Below are positions 19,587-28,490 of a DNA stretch of 64,000 bases, piece after piece. A program made the translations under genes and the position numbers. The notes beneath the pieces were generated by a model, which saw only the letters and a program-made list of their open reading frames with translations, ran no database searches and was not told where the DNA came from. The stretch's first letter is position 1. Every line of letters starts with the position of its first letter. Where the stretch lies: contig DIEY01000098.1 in NCBI GenBank assembly GCA_002418865.1, positions 1 through 64,000 on the forward strand. Direction: 5' to 3'. Origin of the DNA: Bacteroidales bacterium UBA5762. GTDB taxonomy: Bacteria > Bacteroidota > Bacteroidia > Bacteroidales > TTA-H9.

Positions 19587-19841
19587 CTAATCTATATCCT
19601 CATAATCGGTGTATTCTCCAATTTCGTCGATCAATGATTTTTTGGAGTTTTTAGGTGGAGGCGATGTTATCTCTACTTTACCTTTTTTCTTTTTTGAAGG
19701 AGTTTTTTCTTTCATGTCCATACGATTGAAGAGACGATTCGTCCACCACCGCATGATTAAAGGGAAAAACAAGCGCATCAGATAACCCAATAAGAGGAAC
19801 CCCAGAATGATGATGAACAGACTATCGAAAAAAGTGAGCAT
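19587..19841 (-). CDS. DUF4834 family membrane protein
   Basis: Short inner-membrane protein (84 aa) with one N-terminal hydrophobic segment (residues 7-30), a Lys-rich middle (KTPSKKKKGK) and an acidic tail ending in GEYTDYEDID. This pattern matches DUF4834, a Bacteroidota family of unknown function. It is probably transcribed with the downstream methyltransferase gene (16-base gap). It begins just after the rpmH terminator. Confidence 0.75.
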   Translation of the reverse strand: MLTFFDSLFIIILGFLLLGYLMRLFFPLIMRWWTNRLFNRMDMKEKTPSKKKKGKVEITSPPPKNSKKSLIDEIGEYTDYEDID

Positions 19842-19861
19842 TTTATAAGGGAAGAAGCATC

Positions 19862-19897
19862 AAAAACAAATAAGGAGGCAGGATTTTCCCCCTCCTT
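19862..19897 (-). terminator. Terminator downstream of rpmH
   Basis: On the minus strand AAGGAGG (19897-19891) pairs with CCTCCTT (19878-19872) around a 12-base loop, followed by a T-rich run ending TTTTT. It lies about 29 bases past the rpmH stop. Confidence 0.7.
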
Positions 19898-19925
19898 TGT
19901 TGATCACATATTTACGAACAACAAA

Positions 19926-20084
19926 TTATCTTTTATCGAGTTTTTCGTCAGATACTGTGAGTTTATATCGGCCTTTAGCTCTACGAGCTGACAGAACCTT
20001 CCGACCATTGGCTGTGGACATTCTGTTTCTAAACCCGTGTTTGTTCACTCTTTTTCTTCTTGAAGGCTGAAAAGTCCTTTTCAT
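19926..20084 (-). CDS. rpmH: 50S ribosomal protein L34
   Basis: A 52-aa protein, starting MKRTFQPSRRKRVNKHGF and ending SDEKLDKR, is unmistakably L34: the first twenty residues and the segment RMSTANGRKVLSARRAKGR are near-universal. It is extremely basic, as expected. It has its own -7 box about 100 bases upstream and a terminator downstream. The usual rpmH-rnpA-yidC cluster is absent; pepD lies upstream and DUF4834 downstream, as can occur in this phylum. Confidence 0.97.
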   Translation of the reverse strand: MKRTFQPSRRKRVNKHGFRNRMSTANGRKVLSARRAKGRYKLTVSDEKLDKR

Positions 20085-20186
20085 TTCATTGAGTTTTTAT
20101 TTCTTTGGCTTTCAAAAATATTTGCCATGAACTGCAACTGATTGAAGTAATGGCAAACGCGTTTCTTTTTTAAAAATTTGGGAGTG

Positions 20187-20194
20187 CAAAGTTA
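20187..20194 (-). promoter_or_regulatory. -7 box for rpmH
   Basis: Minus-strand TAACTTTG fits TAnnTTTG; it gives a leader of about 95 bases before the rpmH ATG at 20084. Confidence 0.5.
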
Positions 20195-20231
20195 TGAAAT
20201 TTTTGAATATAAAAAACACTTGGGACGATAA

Positions 20232-20274
20232 GAAAAAATTAAAAGGGGAAAGCTTCTGCAGAGGCTTTCCCCTT
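20232..20274 (-). terminator. Rho-independent terminator of pepD
   Basis: A hairpin at 20243-20274 with an 11-bp perfect stem (AAGGGGAAAGC against GCTTTCCCCTT), extended by further pairs in the loop, is followed on the minus strand by TTAATTTTTT. It is 21 bases past the pepD stop. Confidence 0.9.
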
Positions 20275-20295
20275 CAAACAAAAACGGGGATAAAT

Positions 20296-21756
20296 TTATT
20301 TCAAAGGTGCTTCTTTGAGTATTTCAGTTAAAAAATCCCAGAATCTTTGTACGCTGTGAATATTTACTTTTTCGTCGGGGCTGTGTGGATTACGAATTGT
20401 CGGCCCGAAAGATATCATATCCCAATGCGGATAGGCTGCACCCAAAATCCCACATTCAAGACCAGCATGAATGACTTTTACCTCGGGTTCTTTCCCAAAC
20501 TTTTTCTTGTAAATATTCTTCGTCAGTTGCAAAACTGTGCTATCTGGATTGGGCTTCCATCCAGGATATGAACCCGAAAATTCAATGTTTGCCTTTGCCA
20601 GTTCAAAAACCGAAGCCGTCATTTCTGAAAGATCGTCTTTTGCAGAATCAACTAAACTACGAAGCAAACATAAAACAGAAATGTTATGGTCATCCATTTT
20701 TACATTAGCTAAATTGGTAGAAGTTTCTACTACACCTGAGAATGCATCGCTCATCCTGATCACGCCATTAGGACAGCCATAAATGGCATTGATCAGGCGC
20801 CATTGGGTGTCTCTATCGATAAGATAGGTAGGCATAGAAGTATTTTCGCAAGTAATATTCAAATTAGGTTCAGTTGCTTTGAGTTCATTCTTAATAATTT
20901 CTAAGTAACGATCGAAGCAATGAGCAAATTTCTCGGTTTCCGTTTCTGGAATAACCACATTGGCAAATGCTTCGCGAGGTATGGCATTACGCAGACCACC
21001 TCCATTCACATTAGAAATCCTCATTTGATGATGGTTCTGAGCGTGTTTTAAGAAACGAAAAAGGATTTTATTGGCATTTCCTCTTCCTAAATTGATGTCG
21101 AGACCAGAATGACCTCCTCTGAGGCCAGTGACCGAAAGTTTGAATGCTTTCATGCCTGATGGGAGAGTTTCTTTCGAATAGGGGAAAAGGAAAGTCCCAT
21201 CCACTCCGCCCGCACAACCAACATAAAGTTCGCCTTCATCTTCTGAATCGAGATTTAAAAGAATGACTCCTTCTAATAATCCTGGCTTAAGATTTTGAGC
21301 CCCAGTCATTCCAGTTTCTTCATCTGTAGTGATGAGCACTTCAATAGGTCCATGAGGTATATCCTTAGATTCGAGTATGGTCATCGCTGCAGCTACACCA
21401 ATACCATTATCGGCTCCTAAGGTCGTACCATTGGCTTTGACCCATTCTCCATCTATCTGCGTTTCAATGGGATCTCGATTAAAATCATGAGGATTGTCAC
21501 TATTTTTTTGAGGAACCATGTCCATGTGTCCCTGCAGAACAATCCCTTTCCGATTCTCCATGCCCGACGTCGCTGGTTTTCGAATGATAACATTACCTGC
21601 TTGGTCGGCAAGAGTTTCTAAGCCTAATTTCTTCCCAAAATCAATCAGAAATTGTCTGATACGTTCTTCATTTTTCGAAGGACGAGGAACCTGTGTTAAA
21701 CTAAAAAAATTTTTCCACAGGGATTGGGGTTCTAAATTTCTAATATCCTGTTGCAT
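20296..21756 (-). CDS. pepD: Aminoacyl-histidine dipeptidase (M20 family)
   Basis: Cytoplasmic di-zinc dipeptidase that cleaves Xaa-His and other dipeptides. At 486 aa the length is typical of PepD. Metal-site motifs in order: GHMDMVPQKN (about residue 76), LGADNGIGVAA (about 113), TTDEETGMTGAQNL (about 142), LDSEDEGELYVGCAGG (about 168) and the C-terminal HAGLECG (about 443). The lid domain lies between residues about 200 and 390 (RGGHSGLDI). It has its own promoter and terminator, hence is monocistronic. It may process dipeptides like those released by the S46 peptidase encoded 18 kb away; that link is inference. Confidence 0.95.
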   Translation of the reverse strand: MQQDIRNLEPQSLWKNFFSLTQVPRPSKNEERIRQFLIDFGKKLGLETLADQAGNVIIRKPATSGMENRKGIVLQGHMDMVPQKNSDNPHDFNRDPIETQIDGEWVKANGTTLGADNGIGVAAAMTILESKDIPHGPIEVLITTDEETGMTGAQNLKPGLLEGVILLNLDSEDEGELYVGCAGGVDGTFLFPYSKETLPSGMKAFKLSVTGLRGGHSGLDINLGRGNANKILFRFLKHAQNHHQMRISNVNGGGLRNAIPREAFANVVIPETETEKFAHCFDRYLEIIKNELKATEPNLNITCENTSMPTYLIDRDTQWRLINAIYGCPNGVIRMSDAFSGVVETSTNLANVKMDDHNISVLCLLRSLVDSAKDDLSEMTASVFELAKANIEFSGSYPGWKPNPDSTVLQLTKNIYKKKFGKEPEVKVIHAGLECGILGAAYPHWDMISFGPTIRNPHSPDEKVNIHSVQRFWDFLTEILKEAPLK

Positions 21757-21799
21757 AAATAGTTTGGTGTTTGTGTATTGAAATGAAATGTCTTAGCTG

Positions 21800-21807
21800 C
21801 AAATGTA
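21800..21807 (-). promoter_or_regulatory. -7 box for pepD
   Basis: Minus-strand TACATTTG fits TAnnTTTG and lies about 44 bases before the ATG at 21756. Confidence 0.55.
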
Positions 21808-21852
21808 AAGAAATCTTATACTTAAATATGATCGAGCTCTAAAATGTAGTTA

Positions 21853-22470
21853 TTAATAAATATGTATGATTTTCTTCGTTTCGAACCAAGGTTCATAAAA
21901 GAAATTAGAGAGATAATAGACATGGAAACGCCTTTCCGTACGATTCAACTCTTCTTCAATTTCGCCTCCTTTTAGATAGAGAATGCCATTCTGCAGAAAA
22001 TTAATGGCATCTCTTCGAATGAGACCTTGTGAGAACTTTAATAAATTAGGAAGTTGCCCAAAGGCTCTGCTGACTATAAAATCGTATTTTTCGTGAAGAT
22101 TCTCAATGCGTTCATGACGAGTCTCTATGTTTTCGAGTTTTACACTTCGAACAATTTCATCTACTACTTTAATTTTTTTCCCTATCGAGTCAACTAAGGT
22201 AAAGCTTACCTCAGGGAAAAAGATGGCCAATGGAATACCCGGAAACCCTCCGCCTGTGCCTGCATCCAGAATATAAGTACTGGGCTTGAAACGTATGATA
22301 CGTGCAATACTTAAGGAATGAAGGATATGATGCATTTCGAGATGCTCAATATCTTTACGCGAAATAACATTAATACGATTATTCCAGTAGGAATATAGCT
22401 CATTCAGCATGCAAAATTGTTGTAATTGTTTTTCACTTAAACTGGGGAAATATTTCAAAATGAGCTCCAT
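21853..22470 (-). CDS. rsmG: 16S rRNA (guanine527-N7)-methyltransferase
   Basis: Methylates G527 of 16S rRNA; loss of this modification is known to give low-level streptomycin resistance in several bacteria. The 205-aa protein shows the SAM-binding core ILDAGTGGGFPGIPLAI (about residue 68), the N-terminal helix region NRINVISRKDIEHLEMHHILHS (in part) and DFIVSRAFG (about 130). Length matches the family. It has its own promoter and is not next to mnmG or parAB. Confidence 0.95.
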   Translation of the reverse strand: MELILKYFPSLSEKQLQQFCMLNELYSYWNNRINVISRKDIEHLEMHHILHSLSIARIIRFKPSTYILDAGTGGGFPGIPLAIFFPEVSFTLVDSIGKKIKVVDEIVRSVKLENIETRHERIENLHEKYDFIVSRAFGQLPNLLKFSQGLIRRDAINFLQNGILYLKGGEIEEELNRTERRFHVYYLSNFFYEPWFETKKIIHIY

Positions 22471-22492
22471 CCAAATGTTTGATAAACCTCTG

Positions 22493-22500
22493 CAAAACTA
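22493..22500 (-). promoter_or_regulatory. -7 box for rsmG
   Basis: Minus-strand TAGTTTTG fits TAnnTTTG and ends 22 bases before the ATG at 22470. Confidence 0.6.
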
Positions 22501-22555
22501 TATAAAGCCCATGTTGCTTGCAAATTCTTTTATGGTGATTAAAATGTGCAATGAT

Positions 22556-22563
22556 TAATTTTG
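22556..22563 (+). promoter_or_regulatory. -7 box abutting the glucosaminidase start (possible leaderless gene)
   Basis: TAATTTTG fits TAnnTTTG. Its final G is only 5 bases before the first ATG at 22568, so transcription would begin at or beside the start codon. Confidence 0.6.
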
Positions 22564-22567
22564 CGAT

Positions 22568-23635
22568 ATGATGAGAAATAGAATATTGCTTAGAGCCATT
22601 GCCTTAATATTCATTATTTTGGGTCAGTTTTACTTGAAAATATTGGCCCAAGACACTAACAATGCCGGATTTCAGATGCGTGAAGCCTATTTTCAAAAAT
22701 ATAAAGATTTGGCTATTCGAGAGATGATGGAATATGGCATACCGGCGAGTATAAAATTGGCTCAAGCTGTATTGGAATCTGGAGCAGGTAATGGTGAACT
22801 GGCTAAAGTAGCCAATAATCATTTTGGTATTAAGTGCCATAAAGAATGGACTGGTGATAAGTTTTACAAGGACGATGATAGCCCTAACGAATGTTTTAGA
22901 AAATATAATTCAGTTGAAGAATCCTATCGCGATCATTCCTTGTTTTTACGCTCCAGAGAACGATATTCTAATTTGTTTAGATTCGATATTTACGATTATA
23001 AAGCATGGGCCTATGGTCTCAAAAGTGCTGGATATGCTACCAATCCGAATTATCCTCAACTTTTAATCAAAATAATCGAAGAGCATCAACTTACACGTTT
23101 CGATCATCCTTTATCCGATACTTTATCTTTTACTTCTGCCTCTGTGAGTCCATCAAATCAAATAAAAGAAGATAATAATAATTTGGACTCTCATGAAATG
23201 CCCGGAAATTTGACAATTATAAAAACTTCTAAGGAAGGTAGAAAAATTTATAAAAATAACGATGTAAAGTTTATTGTTTATCAAACAGATGATACTCCCG
23301 TAAAAATTGCTCAGGAATTTGACCTTTATACTTGGCAGATATTCGAATTTAATGATCTCGAATTGGAAACGGAGTTAAAACCTGGCGATATTATATACAT
23401 AGAAAAGAAAAAGCGAAAAGCCAAGGAAGACTTTTACGTTGTTAAACCTAAAGACAACATGCATAAAATTTCACAAAAATTTGGGATGCAACTACATCAT
23501 CTTTATGATTTGAACCGAATGAACTTCGGTACCGAACCACAACAAGGAGATACTTTATGGTTGAATAAAAAAAAGCCTGCTAATATGCAAAATCCTTCTT
23601 CGGGAATTTTTCGTATTTTTAACCCCAAAAATTAA
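22568..23635 (+). CDS. Exported glucosaminidase (GH73) with LysM domains
   Basis: Peptidoglycan hydrolase of 355 aa, predicted to be exported. A signal peptide (residues 1-27) precedes a GH73 N-acetylglucosaminidase domain (residues about 40-185) with the family features IPASIKLAQAVLESGAGNGE and NNHFGIKCHKEW; the Glu in the first is the expected catalytic acid. A linker follows, then a weak LysM-like segment (about 233-280, DTPVKIAQEFDLYTWQI) and a clearer LysM (about 293-340, VKPKDNMHKISQKFGM). The start could be either of two adjacent ATGs (22568 or 22571). A role in wall turnover or cell separation is inferred. Confidence 0.92.
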   Translation: MMRNRILLRAIALIFIILGQFYLKILAQDTNNAGFQMREAYFQKYKDLAIREMMEYGIPASIKLAQAVLESGAGNGELAKVANNHFGIKCHKEWTGDKFYKDDDSPNECFRKYNSVEESYRDHSLFLRSRERYSNLFRFDIYDYKAWAYGLKSAGYATNPNYPQLLIKIIEEHQLTRFDHPLSDTLSFTSASVSPSNQIKEDNNNLDSHEMPGNLTIIKTSKEGRKIYKNNDVKFIVYQTDDTPVKIAQEFDLYTWQIFEFNDLELETELKPGDIIYIEKKKRKAKEDFYVVKPKDNMHKISQKFGMQLHHLYDLNRMNFGTEPQQGDTLWLNKKKPANMQNPSSGIFRIFNPKN

Positions 23636-23648
23636 TCTCCCAATCTGA

Positions 23649-23930
23649 ATGTTTGAAGTTATTGAATATCATAATGGATTAGTAAAATGCCTTTCTTTCG
23701 AGACAGAAGATGGTCAGGCAGTTATTGGAGTTATGGCGCCAGGAGAATTTGAATTTATTTCCGCCGGTAACGGATACTTTACTGTAATTTCTGGGATAAT
23801 TTTTATTATGCTCCCTAGCCATTTAGTTTGGAAACCTTATAAACCTTACGAAACAATCATTATTCCAACAGACATCAAATATAAGGTAAAATGCTCTGCC
23901 AATGCGTCGTTTAAATTGATATACCAGTAA
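23649..23930 (+). CDS. ppnP: Pyrimidine/purine nucleoside phosphorylase
   Basis: Small cupin-fold nucleoside phosphorylase (formerly DUF1255/YaiE), which splits several nucleosides with phosphate into base and ribose-1-phosphate. The 93-aa protein matches the family in length and along its core: VIGVMAPGEFEF, YFTVISGIIFIMLP and the closing strand KLIYQ correspond to the E. coli segments GVMVEGEYTF, MTVISGALNVLLP and CRYL. It follows the glucosaminidase gene by 13 bases and is probably co-transcribed, although the functions are unrelated. It is convergent with the next gene. Confidence 0.85.
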   Translation: MFEVIEYHNGLVKCLSFETEDGQAVIGVMAPGEFEFISAGNGYFTVISGIIFIMLPSHLVWKPYKPYETIIIPTDIKYKVKCSANASFKLIYQ

Positions 23931-23952
23931 TTGGCAAGCTGAGATTAAAAGA

Positions 23953-26739
23953 TTATTCGAGCCTCCAGATAACCATTTCACGATTATAAGTAGCCACAAT
24001 AACTGGTTGTTTCTTCAATTTTTTACTATTGAATATTCCAGCGACATAAAAATTAGGAGCAGGAAAGGGTTTATCCGAAATAAGTCCTTTGTGATTGAAG
24101 ATAAGAATACCCTCTTTTGGCCCTGCATTGACGATGAGAATGCTGCTAGTTCCTGAGTCTAGAATCAAAGGTTTTTCCTTTACAAACTCCTTGAATTGAT
24201 GCTGCAAAAGAATATTCTTGAATCGGTCATAAACAATTAGTTGGTCCCCATCAAGGTAAATAAAATCCTGACTTCCATTTTTATCGAAATCTTCGTAAAT
24301 AAAAAAATGATTTTTAGAAAAATTATCGAATACAGTTTTCTCTATGGGGCCTTTGGGACTAAGATAGACTAAATTTCCCGTTTGGTCGGTAGTGAGTATG
24401 GCTCCTTTTCGATTAGTTTCGTTTAAATAGAACTCTGAGTTTGATGAATTAGTAAAAGCTTGCTCGAATGCTTTGGCTTTTTTCCCATTTTCCTGAACCA
24501 TTAAGACCTGACCCGAAGCATAAGGTACAGCGAAATAATTTTTCCCTTCAAACTCGAAACGCTTAATGGTTTGGATTACTTGCCCTTTTAGTTTTGGTGG
24601 TTCCCAGCCTTTTATGGGTTTCCCTTTTATGTCGATGCAGTGCAATAAACTATCGGAGCCAGGGTAATAAATGCGGACGGTAGATTTTTTATCATTTGAA
24701 AAAAGAGAAGGCGGACCTGTGAGAGGTATATTAAGCGCAACAGGATATCCTGGTAGCAATTTACCTGAAGTCTCATAGGCATAAAGTTGAGTCTGGGTGA
24801 TAAAGAACAAAACTTGCTTATTGTCAATTCTTATGGCTTCAACTCTGCAAAGAACATCATCCGACGATCCTTCGATTAGTTTTTTCCATTTGAGTGAGCC
24901 TTCTGAATCGAATAAGTAGGCGTTTTGTATCTGGTCGAAGGCCAAAACATAGCTTTTGCCTTGGGCCAAGTTATTCAATATTATGGGAGGTTTGGTGGAT
25001 GGTTGGTCGAGTTGAACTTTCCATAATAAACGTTCGTCTGTGGGAATCTCGTTTAAATTATGGATAAGTAGTGTGTCGCTTGTTGTGTTGGTCGAAGTTT
25101 GAGAAGCAAGTATTTCATCATTGGCTGAACGGTGTTTTATAATTGTTGAAAGATATGGCATCGAGCCTTCTCCCGAAACTTGAACCGAAATGGCATCAAA
25201 AAGAGAAACTACGTGAAGATTAGCATCTAAATTGCCAGCCACTTCTGTGGCAAACAAAAAATGATGAAAAGCAGCAGCTTCAGTTGGATCGTAATAGAAC
25301 CAAAAATTCGTTTTTTCTTCTGATATTTCACGTATAGCTTTAAATCCTATCGTATTGATTAAAGTTTTTCCGCGTACATATTGTATTACGTAATCTTGAA
25401 GTATTTGAGGTTTGGTGGCCAAAAGGAAGTAATCATCTATTCTGTAATAATAGACCTTATTGAAATCAGGTAAAATGCTAGATAAAAAACTACCAAAAAA
25501 TCGCTCAAAGTCTATTTTTCTGAATTCTCGCTGATTAATAGTAAAAGACTTTTCGCTTTCAGTTGAAGGTAAAGTTTCTTTAATCATTTCCTCGAAATGT
25601 TGAGCATTGAGGGATCGCAGAATAACTAAGGAATTATCCAAGGGAGTTTCTTCTCCTGTATTAATGAGTGCTGAAACTATTTCGGCTATTTTAGCTTCTT
25701 TTAAATTTTGTATTAATGAGATAGTTAGCTGATTTTCAGATTTTTGTGAGGTAGAAAGCGACAAAAGGTAATCATTATAGGAATCGATAAAACTATCGAA
25801 GTTGTCGAAGCACAAATAAATAAAGCTTGCAGTATGTTCGGGAATAAGATTGAGGGCGGTTGGCGCCTGAGGATGCTGGTTTCTAAATAGTCGTAAGAAA
25901 TCTCCTGGTTGTGTTATTGAATAACCATTCAAAAGAAGTTTTTTCTTTTGGAAATAAATATCGAGAGAAGCATATTTTGCAAATCTTCTAAGTTTAGAAT
26001 ATCCAGGGATAAAATCGCTGGCTGGCCATTTTTTAAAGATTTCGGGCAGATAATCAAAATTGAGCAGCAAAGTAGCATCAACATTGTTGCCGGCTGATTT
26101 TAAAAGGTTTTGAACTTGTGGTTCGCTGTCAAGGCCTTTAGCTTTATTGATTTGTTGTAAACTCGAGGCCAAAACTTCAGCAGAGAAAGAGGCTATAAAT
26201 ATCTTGTGTCTGAAGGTATAATATAAAACCTGTTGTTGCTGGCCTATTCTCGAAGCGTTTATTTTATTGTATTTGTGTAGCTCAGCAGTGGTCGAAGCTG
26301 TCTTCGATGCATTATTCCCCAATAGGTTAGATAATGTCACTTCTTCAATATTCGTTGAACAAGGAAAAAGTAAAAGAAAATTAGTTTTCCCTGACGAGTT
26401 ATTATGGAAAGAAATCATTACCTCCTTATTTTTCAAAAAATCGTCAACATTGGTTTGCGATTGTAATAATGAATCTATTCCAACGATGCCTTGGTGAAGT
26501 TTCGAAAAAGTTTCCGTCATTTTAAGTGCATCCCAAACCTCATTATTGTTTTTTAGCTTTTCCCATAATTGTGAGGCGTTTTTTGTGATGAAAACCATAC
26601 TGGCGTTTTGAGGCACAGCGTTGATAAGTTTATATTCACGAGCTGGCCCTTTAAGCAGTAACCAATATATTCCTCCGCCTAAGGATGGGATTCCCAAAGC
26701 TAACAAAATAATAGTAAGCCATTTTTTCCCTTGCTTCAT
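23953..26739 (-). CDS. Membrane-anchored DUF3352-like protein with propeller-like C-terminus
   Basis: Large protein of 928 aa of unknown function. An N-terminal membrane segment (residues about 8-28, LTIILLALGIPSLGGGIYWL) suggests anchoring in the inner membrane with the bulk outside the cytoplasm. Residues about 38-530 resemble DUF3352-like proteins (NAVPQNASMVFITKNASQLW). From about 570 onward there are repeated segments such as QNAYLFDSEGSLKWKKLI, TQLYAYETSGKLLPGYPV and SLLHCIDIKGKPIKGW, typical of PQQ/quinoprotein-like propeller blades. No catalytic motif was found. It has its own promoter about 100 bases upstream and is not obviously in an operon. Confidence 0.65.
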   Translation of the reverse strand: MKQGKKWLTIILLALGIPSLGGGIYWLLLKGPAREYKLINAVPQNASMVFITKNASQLWEKLKNNNEVWDALKMTETFSKLHQGIVGIDSLLQSQTNVDDFLKNKEVMISFHNNSSGKTNFLLLFPCSTNIEEVTLSNLLGNNASKTASTTAELHKYNKINASRIGQQQQVLYYTFRHKIFIASFSAEVLASSLQQINKAKGLDSEPQVQNLLKSAGNNVDATLLLNFDYLPEIFKKWPASDFIPGYSKLRRFAKYASLDIYFQKKKLLLNGYSITQPGDFLRLFRNQHPQAPTALNLIPEHTASFIYLCFDNFDSFIDSYNDYLLSLSTSQKSENQLTISLIQNLKEAKIAEIVSALINTGEETPLDNSLVILRSLNAQHFEEMIKETLPSTESEKSFTINQREFRKIDFERFFGSFLSSILPDFNKVYYYRIDDYFLLATKPQILQDYVIQYVRGKTLINTIGFKAIREISEEKTNFWFYYDPTEAAAFHHFLFATEVAGNLDANLHVVSLFDAISVQVSGEGSMPYLSTIIKHRSANDEILASQTSTNTTSDTLLIHNLNEIPTDERLLWKVQLDQPSTKPPIILNNLAQGKSYVLAFDQIQNAYLFDSEGSLKWKKLIEGSSDDVLCRVEAIRIDNKQVLFFITQTQLYAYETSGKLLPGYPVALNIPLTGPPSLFSNDKKSTVRIYYPGSDSLLHCIDIKGKPIKGWEPPKLKGQVIQTIKRFEFEGKNYFAVPYASGQVLMVQENGKKAKAFEQAFTNSSNSEFYLNETNRKGAILTTDQTGNLVYLSPKGPIEKTVFDNFSKNHFFIYEDFDKNGSQDFIYLDGDQLIVYDRFKNILLQHQFKEFVKEKPLILDSGTSSILIVNAGPKEGILIFNHKGLISDKPFPAPNFYVAGIFNSKKLKKQPVIVATYNREMVIWRLE

Positions 26740-26841
26740 TTTGCTGCCTCAATTTGTTTGTGCTACTGAATTTTTGAAATTTTCCGGGATGAAGTAAACC
26801 ATTTTCTCTCTGTTAGATACGGAAATATAATATTTTGTTTG

Positions 26842-26849
26842 CAAAATTA
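26842..26849 (-). promoter_or_regulatory. -7 box for the 928-aa membrane protein gene
   Basis: Minus-strand TAATTTTG fits TAnnTTTG; the leader would be about 95 bases to the ATG at 26739. Confidence 0.5.
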
Positions 26850-26902
26850 CACCTAAATATTAAGCTAAGTGTATGATTAAAATTACTTGGGGAAAGTAGT
26901 TT

Positions 26903-27502
26903 TTATTTGAACGATAGACGTGTTTGTAAACTGATTTTAAAAGTTCGGCGGTGGTAAGGTGTAAGGCCATATTCATGAATTGCAAGTAAATGTTCTTTTG
27001 TGGCATATCCCTTATTATGGTTCCATCCATATTGTGGATATTCTTCATGCAATTGATTCATAAACGAGTCTCTGTATGTTTTAGCTAAAATTGAAGCAGC
27101 TGCAATACTTTCGTAAATACCATCGCCTTTTACTATACAAGCATATTCAATTTGATTATAAGGTTTAAATCGATTGCCATCGACTAATATAATGGTCGGG
27201 CGTACGCTAAGTTGATCGAGTGCACGGTGCATAGCTAAAATACTGGCATTAAGTATGTTTAATTTTTCAATTTCTTCTTTTGTAGCAGTAGCTATGGAAA
27301 AACAAATAGCTGTACTTTCGATGATTTCTTTTAGTTGTTCTCTTTTTTTGGGGTTAAGTTTTTTAGAATCGTTCAATCCTTCTGCCTGAAAGTTTTCGGG
27401 TAAGATAACAGCGGCAGCAAATACCGGCCCTACAAGGCTTCCTCGACCTGCCTCATCACATCCGGCCTCTGTTAGCTCCAAATTATATTTTCGTTGTAAC
27501 AT
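26903..27502 (-). CDS. rnhB: Ribonuclease HII
   Basis: Removes RNA and single ribonucleotides from DNA. The 199-aa protein starts with the catalytic motif GCDEAGRGSLVGPV (Asp-Glu pair, about residue 13), has the third acidic residue in ILVDGNRF (about 105) and the fourth in the SILAKTYRD segment, and ends with the typical WNHNKGYATKEHLLAI. Its ATG directly follows the TAA of the upstream DUF6427 gene, so it is the last gene of a three-gene minus-strand operon. Confidence 0.96.
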   Translation of the reverse strand: MLQRKYNLELTEAGCDEAGRGSLVGPVFAAAVILPENFQAEGLNDSKKLNPKKREQLKEIIESTAICFSIATATKEEIEKLNILNASILAMHRALDQLSVRPTIILVDGNRFKPYNQIEYACIVKGDGIYESIAAASILAKTYRDSFMNQLHEEYPQYGWNHNKGYATKEHLLAIHEYGLTPYHRRTFKISLQTRLSFK

Positions 27503-28486
27503 TTAATGGATGATTTGAAGGTTCTGCAAAAAGGCAATTATAAAAAACAAATTTAATAAAATTTCACTTCTCCATGAACGCATAGGCTCGCTAAAATGTG
27601 CCGAGGCAAAAGCACTCAACGGAATGCTTACTAATCCTAGATGATAAATGAAAAATGTATTTGAGAATGTAGCCGACAAGAGTGAAAATACTAAAAACCA
27701 TGTCATTATCCAACTTGTTCGCCGAAATTGTATTGGCTTATGTAACAAACTAGTCATAGAGGTAAAAAATATATAGAGCGTTGTAATAGTAAAAACACTT
27801 ATAAATAACCATTCTAACCATGAAATGCCAAAAGAAATATTTGGTATGTCAAAAAATGCCAATGAAGTGAAAATATAATCTAAAGGTGAATAATTCAGCA
27901 AAAACATGATTCCTAAAATGAGGATAATTGGATTTAGAAAACCAAGCAAAGCCAATAAAAAATCTCTTCCTCTTGAAGAGCTATAATAAAGTGCTACTAT
28001 CCAAACAAATAGTATGAAAATGACTGCTGGAGGGTAGAAAAGAGTAGCTAAACCCGTGAAAAAACCTGCCCAGAACGATTTTTGAAAATTCGATTCAGAT
28101 GAGGGAAAACCGAGGACATAAAGTAAACTGATGGATAAACAGATTATGGGTAAGCTTAGAGGATGAATGGTGCATAGGTTTGGATTATGACTAAAGATAA
28201 CGATAAATAGAAACAAAGTTATGGTGCTTCGGTAAGGAACAAATTTTTTTGACCTGAGAGTAAAATAAAACATTAAGGCAAGGATAATAGTCAAAATCAG
28301 AGCCATAATTCCTGCTCCTAGCCGATGGTTTAAAAGGCTACCCCATAACCATTTTTGCAGAGGAAATGCATCGAAAGCAACCGAAGGAGGTGGGTTCAAT
28401 AAAGGGTTTAGCCACAATAAGAGGGTCATAAAACCCACGATAATAAATGGTCGGAATTGTCCTGTGCTCAAAAGCTTTCTCAACAT
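27503..28486 (-). CDS. DUF6427 family integral membrane protein
   Basis: Hydrophobic protein of 327 aa with about nine to ten membrane segments and very short loops. The pattern (LLSTGQFRPFIIVGF near the start, GFPSSESNFQKSFWAGFFTGLATLFYPPA in the middle, here cited only in part) matches the Bacteroidota family DUF6427, whose function is unknown. It sits between a polysaccharide deacetylase gene (4-base gap) and rnhB (no gap). A role in polysaccharide or lipid-linked glycan handling is suggested only by the deacetylase neighbour. Confidence 0.7.
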   Translation of the reverse strand: MLRKLLSTGQFRPFIIVGFMTLLLWLNPLLNPPPSVAFDAFPLQKWLWGSLLNHRLGAGIMALILTIILALMFYFTLRSKKFVPYRSTITLFLFIVIFSHNPNLCTIHPLSLPIICLSISLLYVLGFPSSESNFQKSFWAGFFTGLATLFYPPAVIFILFVWIVALYYSSSRGRDFLLALLGFLNPIILILGIMFLLNYSPLDYIFTSLAFFDIPNISFGISWLEWLFISVFTITTLYIFFTSMTSLLHKPIQFRRTSWIMTWFLVFSLLSATFSNTFFIYHLGLVSIPLSAFASAHFSEPMRSWRSEILLNLFFIIAFLQNLQIIH

Positions 28487-28490
28487 GGTA

